Positions 17,147-24,760 of a stretch of 64,000 nucleotides of DNA are shown piece by piece. The first letter of the stretch is position 1; every line of letters begins with the position of its first letter. Under the pieces are notes generated by a model, which was given only the letters and a program-made list of their open reading frames with translations, made no database searches and had not been told where the DNA came from. Source of the DNA: Streptomyces caniscabiei (GTDB lineage: Bacteria > Actinomycetota > Actinomycetes > Streptomycetales > Streptomycetaceae); the NCBI RefSeq assembly GCF_014930365.1, contig NZ_JABXWI010000003.1, forward strand, positions 186,001 to 250,000. Direction: 5' to 3'. A program made the position numbers and the translations under genes.

Positions 17147-18487
17147 ATGAACTCCAGCAGCCCCCGGAGAAGGTTCGCCCGCATCGCCGTCGCGAGTGTG
17201 GCGCTGACAGGCCTGCTCGCCGCGTGCGGCGGTTCGGACTCGGGCGACGACGGTTCCTCCGGCGCCACCGGCCCGGTCACGCTCCCCTTCTGGGGCTGGG
17301 CCAACGGCCAGGAGGCCCTCGTCAAGTCGTTCAACGCCGCCCACAAGGACGTCCAGCTCAAGTACACCAAGGTCACCGACCAGTTGACCATGCAGAAGCA
17401 GCTCAGCAACGCGGTCAAGGCGGGCAACGCCCCCTGTCTGGTGCAGAACACCGCCGAGTACGTGACGACCTGGGTGTCGCAGGGCGCGCTCGCCGACATC
17501 ACCGAGTACGTCGGGTCGAGCGCGGACAAGTTCAACGCCGGCGCGTGGGCCGGTGTCCAGGTGCAGGGCAAGGTCTACGGCGTGCCCACCAGTTCGGCGC
17601 CGGCCTTCACGATCTACCGCACCGACGTGTTCAAGAAGTACGGGCTGAAGGCGCCTGCCACCTGGGACGACTTCATAGCGGCCGGCAAGGTCCTGAAGAA
17701 GCACGGCATCCACATCACCAACTACGCCGGTGAGGACCCGAGCACCCTGGAGGTGCTGGCCATGCAGGCCGGCGCCCACTGGTACGCGATCGACGGCGAC
17801 TCCTGGAAGGTCAACTTCCAGGACGAGGGCAGCCTGAAGGCGGCCGACGTGATCCAGCAGATCATCGACGGCGGCCTCAACTCCAAGCTCTCGTTCGCCG
17901 ACTACGCGGCCGTGCAGCGCAACTACGACAAGGGCGGCACGGTCACCCGGCAGATCTCCACCTGGCAGATGGCCGGCATGGTGCAGAACTTCACCGACTC
18001 CTTCGGCGAGTGGGCGCTCTCGCCGTGGCCGACGTATAAGGGGGAGGCCGCCAAGACTCCGGCCGGCACCAACCAGAGCGGTGGCATGAACCTGGTCACC
18101 GAGCAGTGCGAGCACAAGAAGCAGGCGGCCGAGGCGGCACTGTGGCTGTCCACGGACCCCGGCGCGGTGAAGTCGATGGCGAGCCCGGAGACCGGTAGCG
18201 GTGTGATGCCGGGTCTGGCCGACAGCGACTCGTTCGTGGCGGAGGCGATCTCCGAGAAGCTGCTCGGCGACAACTACGAACCGGCCGAGAAGATCGTCAC
18301 GGACAGCCTGGGCACCGTGACCACCGACTGGGTCTACGGCCCCAACTGGACCGCCATGTTCACCGAGTTGCAGAGCGAGTGGGGCAAGGTCGTCAGCAAG
18401 GAGCAGAAGGTCACCGACCTGCTCGCCCACATGCAGGAGTGGACGGTCAAGGACCTGAAGTCACGCGGCATCAACGTCAAGGGCTGA
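17147..18487 (+). CDS. Sugar-binding lipoprotein of second ABC importer
   Basis: 446-aa extracellular solute-binding protein (family 1). The signal peptide ends in the lipobox GLLAAC (Cys about residue 26), followed by a Gly/Ser/Asp linker. LPFWGWANGQEALVKSFNAAH is the usual beginning of an oligosaccharide binder; GGMNLVTEQCEHKKQAAEAA lies in the C-terminal lobe. GAAGGA sits about 12 bases before the ATG. It heads a tight four-gene operon (17147-22072) with two permeases and a GH43 glycosidase, so its ligand is probably a pentose oligosaccharide (xylo- or arabino-oligosaccharide). No ATPase gene is present; a shared MsiK-type ATPase would serve. Confidence 0.93.
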   Translation: MNSSSPRRRFARIAVASVALTGLLAACGGSDSGDDGSSGATGPVTLPFWGWANGQEALVKSFNAAHKDVQLKYTKVTDQLTMQKQLSNAVKAGNAPCLVQNTAEYVTTWVSQGALADITEYVGSSADKFNAGAWAGVQVQGKVYGVPTSSAPAFTIYRTDVFKKYGLKAPATWDDFIAAGKVLKKHGIHITNYAGEDPSTLEVLAMQAGAHWYAIDGDSWKVNFQDEGSLKAADVIQQIIDGGLNSKLSFADYAAVQRNYDKGGTVTRQISTWQMAGMVQNFTDSFGEWALSPWPTYKGEAAKTPAGTNQSGGMNLVTEQCEHKKQAAEAALWLSTDPGAVKSMASPETGSGVMPGLADSDSFVAEAISEKLLGDNYEPAEKIVTDSLGTVTTDWVYGPNWTAMFTELQSEWGKVVSKEQKVTDLLAHMQEWTVKDLKSRGINVKG

Positions 18488-18498
18488 GGCATCCTTCG

Positions 18499-19383
18499 AT
18501 GATTCGCTCCCAGCGCTGGAAGGGTGCCGCGTTCACGGTGCCCTTCCAGCTCGGATTCGTCTTCCTCTATCTGCTGCCCATCGCGTACGCGGTCTACGAG
18601 TCGCTGTTCCAGGAGAAGCGGTCCGGGCTGGGCCTCGGTGGCGCGACCCGGGAGTTCACCGGGCTCGACAACTACCAACTGGGGCTGTCGGACTCGGCGT
18701 TCATGGGCTCGATCCTGCGCGTGGTGCTCTTCGCCTGTGTGCAGATCCCGTTCATGCTGCTGGTCAGCCTGGTCCTGGCGCTGTTCCTGGACGCGCTCAC
18801 CGCGAAGGCCGCGAACCGGTTCCGGATCGTGCTGCTGGTGCCGTACATGATCCCCGGCGTGGTCGCGGCGATCGTGTGGATCAATCTGTACAGCCCCGCC
18901 GTGGGCCCGCTGACCCCGATGGGCGACTTCCTCGGGTTCGACTGGAACTTCTTCGCGCCCTCCATGGTGTGGCCGTCCATCGGCAATCTGCTCACCTGGC
19001 ACGGCATCGGCTACAACATGGTGATCATCTACTCGGCGCTCCAGGGAGTGCCCCGCGAGCTGTTCGAGGCGGCCCGGCTCGACGGTGCCTCCGAGATCCG
19101 GATCGCGCTGAGCGTCAAGATCCCGTTCGTACGGGCCGCGTTGGTCCTGACCGGTCTGCTGTCGATCATCCAGATGCTCCAGCTCTTCAACGAGCCGGCG
19201 CTGTTCCGGAACATCACCCCCGAGACCGTCGACGGCAGCTTCACCCCCATCATGATCATCTACAACCAGGCGTTCAACGCGGGCAACTACCAGTACGCCG
19301 CCGCCCTGTCGGTGCTCCTCGCCCTGATCCTCGGCGCCGCCTCCCTCGTCTTCTACCGGCTGACCTCGAAGGAGGTCGACTGA
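18499..19383 (+). CDS. Sugar ABC importer permease, MalF type
   Basis: 294-aa permease, six predicted helices, starting with FQLGFVFLYLLPIAYAVYES. The EAA loop is ELFEAARLDGASEIRIALSV. It starts 11 bp after the binding-protein gene and its stop shares one base with the next start (TGATG), so the two permeases are coupled. It is shorter at the N-terminus than the MalF-type protein at 12719 and clearly belongs to a different importer subgroup, so the two systems are not a recent duplication. Confidence 0.93.
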   Translation: MIRSQRWKGAAFTVPFQLGFVFLYLLPIAYAVYESLFQEKRSGLGLGGATREFTGLDNYQLGLSDSAFMGSILRVVLFACVQIPFMLLVSLVLALFLDALTAKAANRFRIVLLVPYMIPGVVAAIVWINLYSPAVGPLTPMGDFLGFDWNFFAPSMVWPSIGNLLTWHGIGYNMVIIYSALQGVPRELFEAARLDGASEIRIALSVKIPFVRAALVLTGLLSIIQMLQLFNEPALFRNITPETVDGSFTPIMIIYNQAFNAGNYQYAAALSVLLALILGAASLVFYRLTSKEVD

Positions 19384-20330
19384 TGGCCACGACCACCACC
19401 GACTCCCCCAGCAGCACGCCGACGAAGTCGGCCGCGTCAGGGAAGTCCGGCGTGCCTCCCGTACGGCGGATCGCCGGCCCCGACCCCGCCGCACGCGGGC
19501 GCGGCGGCCAGCGTTTCATCCTGCTCGGCCTGATCCTCGCCAGCGTCTACAGCCTGTTCCCCGTGTGGTGGCTGATCGTCGCCGCCACGAAGGACCAGGT
19601 CGGGCTGTACCAGAGCAACGGCCTGTGGTTCTCCGGCATGCACCTCTGGGACAACCTGCACCAGCTGTTCACCTACGAGGACGGCATCTTCCTGCGCTGG
19701 ACCGCCAACTCGTTCCTGTACGCCGGTGTCGGCTCCCTCGGCGGCACGCTCATCGCCCTGGCGACCGGTTACGGCCTGGCCCGCTTCGACTTCCCCGGCC
19801 GGGGCGTGGTCTTCGGGGCCGTGGTGGGGTCCTTCCTCATCCCCATCGCCCTGCTCACGCTCCCGCTGTATCTGATGTTCTCGAAGATCGGCCTGGTCGA
19901 CACTCCCTGGGCGATGCTGATCCCCTGCCTCATCAACCCCTTCAGCGTGTATCTGGCGAAGGTCTACACCGAGGCGACGATCCCCTTCGAACTGCTGGAG
20001 GCGGCCCGGATCGACGGCGCCGGTGAGCTGCGGATCTTCTTCAGCATCGTCTTGCGCATGATGACCACGGGCGGTGCGACGGTCTTCCTGCTGGCCTTCG
20101 TCAACACCTGGAACGCCTTCTTCCTGCCCCTCACCGTCCTGCGCGGCGAGGAGAACTGGACCCTCAACCTCGGCCTCTACAACTGGTCGGGCAAGCGTGC
20201 CGAGTCCGGCATCGACGTGACCAGCCTCGTCCTGACGGGCGCGCTGCTGTCCATCGTCCCGCTGGCGATCATGATGACGGCGATGCGCCGCTACTGGCGC
20301 ACGGGCGTCACCCTGGGAGCGCTCAAGTGA
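19383..20330 (+). CDS. Sugar ABC importer permease, MalG type
   Basis: 315-aa permease with a 40-residue Ser/Thr/Pro-rich cytoplasmic tail and six helices. The EAA loop is ELLEAARIDGAGELRIFFSI. The start overlaps the previous stop (TGATG) and its stop overlaps the GTG of the GH43 gene (GTGA), locking permease and glycosidase expression together. It would form the channel with the upstream MalF-type subunit. Confidence 0.93.
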   Translation: MATTTTDSPSSTPTKSAASGKSGVPPVRRIAGPDPAARGRGGQRFILLGLILASVYSLFPVWWLIVAATKDQVGLYQSNGLWFSGMHLWDNLHQLFTYEDGIFLRWTANSFLYAGVGSLGGTLIALATGYGLARFDFPGRGVVFGAVVGSFLIPIALLTLPLYLMFSKIGLVDTPWAMLIPCLINPFSVYLAKVYTEATIPFELLEAARIDGAGELRIFFSIVLRMMTTGGATVFLLAFVNTWNAFFLPLTVLRGEENWTLNLGLYNWSGKRAESGIDVTSLVLTGALLSIVPLAIMMTAMRRYWRTGVTLGALK

Positions 20331-22072
20331 CCGCCGACGCCGAGCGGGCCGTGACCGTGGCCCGCAATCCGGTCATCCGTGGCTTCGCGCCCGACCCCTC
20401 CCTGATCAGGGTCGGCGAGTGGTACTACGTGGCGACCAGTTCGTTCGAGTGGTTCCCGACGATCCCCCTGCACCGCTCCAGGGACCTGGCGCACTGGGAG
20501 TACGCCGGTCATGTGCGCGGCGCGGCCCCCGGCGGCTCGCTGCGCGGGGTCCCCGACTCGGCGGGCATCTGGGCGCCCTCGCTGAGCTGGGACGGCGAGC
20601 GCTTCTGGGTGGTCTACACGATCGTGCGGTCGGTCGGCACGCGCCACTTCGACCTGGACACGTACGTCAGCACGGCGGCGACGGTGGACGGTGAGTGGAC
20701 CGCTCCGCGGCGGGTCGCCAGCCATGGCTTCGACCCCGCCCTGTTCCACCACGAGGGCCGGCTCTGGCTGCTCAACATGCAGAGCGACCACCGTCCCGGC
20801 GGCGAGCGGTTCGCCGGGATCGTCCTGACGGAGCTGGACCGCACCACGCTTCGGCCTGTCGGCGACACGCATCTGCTGCTCCAGCACGACCGGTTGATCG
20901 AGGGCCCGAAGCTCCTGATCCGCGACGGCTGGTTCTGTCTGGTCCTCGCCGAGGGCGGCACCGGGGTCGAGCACGGGGTCCGGGTGGCGCGCGGCCGCGC
21001 GCTCACCGGGCCGTACGAACTCGACGACGTGCCCCTGCTGACGACGCGGGACGACCCGAAGGTGCCGTTGCAGAAGGCCGGACACGCCGAACTGGTCCGG
21101 ACACCGACGGGCGAGTGGTTCCTGAGCCATCTCACCGCCCGCCCCCTCCACACCGACCGGGGCATCCGCTGCACACTGGGCCGCGAGACCGCGATCCAGG
21201 CGGTGACGTGGGACCCGGAGGGCTGGCCCCGACTGCGGCAGGGGGGTTGGCATCCGGAGGTGGAGGTGGAGGTACCGGGTGTGGGTGTGGGTGCGCCCGC
21301 GGCGGCTCCGGCTTCGGCTTCGGCTTCGGGTGCGGCTGCTTCGGCCTCGGGTGCCGCTTCGGCTACAACTCCGGCTGCCGCCCCGGCTTCAGGTGCCGCT
21401 CCAACTCCAACCACGGCTGTGGCTGCCGCTTCGGTGTCGGACTCCGCCGGCATCGTCTGGCCCTGGAGCACTCTGCGGGCCGCGCCGGACGCCTCGTGGG
21501 TCGACACGGGTGCCCGTCCCGGCTGGATACGGCTGCGGGGGCGGCAGGGGCCCGAGTCGCTGTGGGACCAGAGCGTGTTGGCGCAGCGGCTCACCGAGCA
21601 CCGGGCGGAGGTGGAGGTCACCGTGGAGGCCCGGCCGCGCACCTTCGGCGAGGCGGCGGGCCTGACCCTGCGGTACAACACCGCGTCCTACCTCAGTCTC
21701 GACCTGACCTGGGCCGAGCCCGAGGGCGAACGGCAGCGCGGCCAGCAGTGGCGGGGCGAGGGCCGTACGGTGCTCAGTCTCCTGGAGCGCGACGAGGACG
21801 GCGCCCGGCAGGTGGCCGTCGTCGAGGTCGAACCGGGCCGGCCGATCACCCTGGGGGCGAGCATCGACGGCGCGGAGGCCCGCTTCTGGTACCTCCGCGA
21901 CGGCCTGCGCACCCCCGTAGGCCCGCCCCTCGACTTCACCCACCTCTCCGACGACTACGGCTCCAGGCTCCGCTTCACCGGGACCCTGGCCGGCATCCAC
22001 GCCCAGGACCTGGTCGCGGCGGAGTTCACGGCGGACTTCAGCGGGTTCCGCTTGGTGTGCCGGGCGGAGTGA
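20327..22072 (+). CDS. GH43 family glycosidase (beta-xylosidase/arabinofuranosidase type) with inserted Ala/Pro linker
   Basis: 581-aa enzyme with no signal peptide, so it probably acts in the cytoplasm on imported oligosaccharides. The GH43 triad is readable: Asp23 in RGFAPDPSLI, Asp136 in GFDPALFHHEG and Glu192 in LIEGPKLL, with IWAPSLSW near residue 86. The C-terminal beta-sandwich expected for beta-xylosidases of this group follows (LTLRYNTASYLSLDLTWAEP). Between them, about residues 317-371 are a repetitive Ala/Ser/Pro/Gly stretch that is unusual inside this family. The GTG overlaps the permease stop by 4 bases, making it the fourth gene of the importer operon. Confidence 0.9.
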   Translation: MTADAERAVTVARNPVIRGFAPDPSLIRVGEWYYVATSSFEWFPTIPLHRSRDLAHWEYAGHVRGAAPGGSLRGVPDSAGIWAPSLSWDGERFWVVYTIVRSVGTRHFDLDTYVSTAATVDGEWTAPRRVASHGFDPALFHHEGRLWLLNMQSDHRPGGERFAGIVLTELDRTTLRPVGDTHLLLQHDRLIEGPKLLIRDGWFCLVLAEGGTGVEHGVRVARGRALTGPYELDDVPLLTTRDDPKVPLQKAGHAELVRTPTGEWFLSHLTARPLHTDRGIRCTLGRETAIQAVTWDPEGWPRLRQGGWHPEVEVEVPGVGVGAPAAAPASASASGAAASASGAASATTPAAAPASGAAPTPTTAVAAASVSDSAGIVWPWSTLRAAPDASWVDTGARPGWIRLRGRQGPESLWDQSVLAQRLTEHRAEVEVTVEARPRTFGEAAGLTLRYNTASYLSLDLTWAEPEGERQRGQQWRGEGRTVLSLLERDEDGARQVAVVEVEPGRPITLGASIDGAEARFWYLRDGLRTPVGPPLDFTHLSDDYGSRLRFTGTLAGIHAQDLVAAEFTADFSGFRLVCRAE

Positions 22073-22111
22073 CGGGCGGGGGCGCGGGTACGGGGGTTCC
22101 TCCTGGGTTCC

Positions 22112-22139
22112 TCGTGGGCGCTTCCGCTCGCGCCCACGA
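22112..22139 (+). terminator. Hairpin terminator after GH43 operon
   Basis: A 9-bp perfect inverted repeat, TCGTGGGCG (22112-22120) with CGCCCACGA (22131-22139), and a 10-base loop lie about 40 bases past the GH43 stop. Likely end of the importer/GH43 transcript. Confidence 0.6.
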
Positions 22140-22328
22140 AGCGCAGGTGGACGCGACCGACCCCGCCTCCCCACCTCGGCCGTGATGCTCAGCCGCTTGT
22201 CATACAACTGCCGTAGGTGTGTTCGTCACAGATGCCCGAGAGGCGGACAACGCCTGGATATCGCCAGTAGTGTCCTTGGGGCGTCTCCGCAGCCCATCGG
22301 CGGGACGGAGCGGGAGGCACCGGCAGAC

Positions 22329-24749
22329 ATGGAACTGTTGCTCGTCCTGGTCCTCGCTGTCGGGGGCCTGCTTCTGCTGGGGCGCCTGCTGGGCTGGGGC
22401 CGGGACGGTCACCTCACCGACCAGCGGCGCGCGGAGCTGCTGGAGCGGCTCCAGGCCTCCGTGCGGCGCGACTGGGCGGCGGAGGCCGACAAACGAGGCC
22501 TCACTCCCGACCCGGGGCGGCCCAGGCTGCTGCACACCCAGTGGGCGCCCGCCCCGCCCCGGCTGTCGGACGGCCGGACTCGCGGACTCACCGGCAGCAC
22601 GGCGGACATGGCCGGACTCGTCGAGTCCTTCACCGCGCTCGCGCCGCAGCGGCTGGTGGTCGTCGGGCCCGCCGGTTCGGGCAAGTCGACGTTGCTCCTG
22701 CTGTTCCTGCTGGAGCTGTGCCGCGTGCGCGAGCAGAACCCGAGCGCGGCGGGAGCCGTCGATCCCGTCCCCGTCCTGTTCTCGCTGAGTTCCTACGATC
22801 CAGGCCGGTACGAGCTGTTGGACTGGCTGGCCGGGCGGCTGGCGGCGGAGTACCCGGAGGTGGGTTCCGCGGGGTCCGCCCGCGATCTGCTGCGCACGGG
22901 TCATGTGCTGCCCTGCCTCGACGGGCTGGACGAGATTCCGCGGCAGCGGCTCGTGCGCGTGCTGGGCCGGATCCGCCGAGCGTTCTCCGGCGACCTGCCG
23001 GTGATCCTCGCCTGCCGCACCGAGGCCTACGAGCGTGCGCTGAGCGGCGGCCCGGTCCTGTACGGGGCATCGGTCACCGAGGCGCGCGAACTGGCCTTCC
23101 CCCATGTCATGGCGTATCTGCGGGACAGTCTGGGACGCGGTGGGCCGGGCCGCGAGCAATGGGCCGACCTCTTCGACCGGCTGGAGCACGGCTGGGGCGT
23201 GCTGGAGGACGAGGTGCGCGCGGCGCGAGCACGGGGCGCCCCGCTGAACGGGCCGACCTGGTCCCTGCTCACGCCCGGGGCCGCAGCCGAGCGGGCCGCC
23301 GCCGTCCAGGTGGGCAGGCGCTGGGCCGTGCAGGTGGAGGCGGCGGCTCTCACCGGCTGGGCCCGGGAGGCGAGCCCCCAGTTGCTGGCGGCACTCGGCG
23401 AGGCGTTGGCCTCGCCCCTGACGGCGACTCTCTTCACCGACTTGTACAGCCACGCGGACACGGACGAGGAGACACCGTTCGTCCGGCTGCTGCGGTCCGA
23501 CCCGGCCGAGGTGCGCACCACGATCCTGGACAACGCGGTGCGGGTCCTCTTCGACCACCGTCTGGCGCCCGACGTATGGCCGGAGGCCCGGCGGCATCTG
23601 TCCTTCCTGGCCCACCATCTGGAGAGCCGCGACCGGACCGACCTGGCGTGGTGGGAGCTGAGCGGGGCGCTCCACCACGCCGTCTACGGCCTGCTTCTCG
23701 GGCTGCTGGCGGCGGTGGCCGGCGGGGTCGCCACCGCGTCCGCCGTGAACGCGAGCACCGGCGCGCTGGCGGCGCTCCAGCTGGGCGTGGCGGGTCTGGT
23801 CGGCGGGATGCTCCTGTCCTGGTGGGGTCCGGACCGGGTGGCCGCGTGGCTGGACCGCTCTCTCCACGCACTCGCCGCGTCGGCGAGGTCCGCTCCGGAC
23901 GAGCCGGGAAGCGGCCCGGCGGAACCGCGCTTCGGGCGGACCTCCACGGCTCTCGCCGTCGGGGTACCGATGGGCGGAGCCATCGGATTTCTCGCCGCCC
24001 TCACGGAAGGGCCCGCTGTCGGGTTCCTCGTCGCCATCATCTTCGGGCTGATCGTCGGCGTTCCCGCCGGGCTGCTCGGTGCGGGCGGGCCGGTGCGCGG
24101 GCCGCGCTGGTTCCGCCGGGGTACCGGGTTCCTGCGCCGGATCGGAGGCGGAACGGCGATCGGTCTCGGTGCCGGGGCCGTCCTCGGGCTGCTGTACTGG
24201 GCGTCGATCAGGGCCACCAGTTCGCCGGCCTCGTCGAACTGGGAGCGGCTCAACCGGCCCACCTATGTGCTGGCCGCGATGCTCACCTTCGCGCTGCCGG
24301 GGCTGGTCCTGGGGGCCCTGTCGGGCTTCCTGAAGTGGCTCCAGGCACCGGCTCCCGCCGACGACGCCACGTCACCGAGAATCCTGTTGCGGGGGGACCG
24401 GAGGCTGGTGGCGGGGTGGGGGCTGGTGATCGCGGGACTGTTCGGCCTGGGCATGGCCTGGGTCATGGCGACCTTCCCGTACGCGCCCGGACAGGTCGTC
24501 GAGGGCACCGTGCTCTTCGTGGTCCTGACGCTGTGGGTGCCCATCGCCGTCCGTACCTGGCCCCGTTACCTCGTCGCACGGGCATGGCTGTGGCTGCGCG
24601 GCGACCTGCCCCGCGATCTCATGGGGTTCCTGGAACACGCCCACCGGGTGTCGGCGCTGCGGCAGGTGGGCGGTGTCTACCAGTTCCGGCACAAGGACGT
24701 GCAGGAACACCTCAGCCGGGTCTACGCCGACGCGAGGGCCCGGCCGTAG
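22329..24749 (+). CDS. NACHT-domain NTPase with multiple membrane segments
   Basis: 806 aa. An N-terminal anchor helix (residues 3-22) precedes a charged linker and a NACHT NTPase. Walker A is GPAGSGKST (113-121) and Walker B CLDGLDEIP (about 196-204) with the paired acidic residues typical of NACHT; ILACRTEAYERAL resembles sensor 1. From about residue 447 to 770 there are at least seven hydrophobic Gly/Ala-rich helices. The C-terminal YQFRHKDVQEHLSRVYADA is a motif I associate with Streptomyces NACHT proteins. The start has GGGAGG about 11 bases upstream. It converges with the trypsin/chaperonin gene across 11 bp. No repeat sensor domain (LRR/WD40/TPR) is visible. Confidence 0.88.
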   Translation: MELLLVLVLAVGGLLLLGRLLGWGRDGHLTDQRRAELLERLQASVRRDWAAEADKRGLTPDPGRPRLLHTQWAPAPPRLSDGRTRGLTGSTADMAGLVESFTALAPQRLVVVGPAGSGKSTLLLLFLLELCRVREQNPSAAGAVDPVPVLFSLSSYDPGRYELLDWLAGRLAAEYPEVGSAGSARDLLRTGHVLPCLDGLDEIPRQRLVRVLGRIRRAFSGDLPVILACRTEAYERALSGGPVLYGASVTEARELAFPHVMAYLRDSLGRGGPGREQWADLFDRLEHGWGVLEDEVRAARARGAPLNGPTWSLLTPGAAAERAAAVQVGRRWAVQVEAAALTGWAREASPQLLAALGEALASPLTATLFTDLYSHADTDEETPFVRLLRSDPAEVRTTILDNAVRVLFDHRLAPDVWPEARRHLSFLAHHLESRDRTDLAWWELSGALHHAVYGLLLGLLAAVAGGVATASAVNASTGALAALQLGVAGLVGGMLLSWWGPDRVAAWLDRSLHALAASARSAPDEPGSGPAEPRFGRTSTALAVGVPMGGAIGFLAALTEGPAVGFLVAIIFGLIVGVPAGLLGAGGPVRGPRWFRRGTGFLRRIGGGTAIGLGAGAVLGLLYWASIRATSSPASSNWERLNRPTYVLAAMLTFALPGLVLGALSGFLKWLQAPAPADDATSPRILLRGDRRLVAGWGLVIAGLFGLGMAWVMATFPYAPGQVVEGTVLFVVLTLWVPIAVRTWPRYLVARAWLWLRGDLPRDLMGFLEHAHRVSALRQVGGVYQFRHKDVQEHLSRVYADARARP

Positions 24750-24760
24750 CCGACGGGGCG

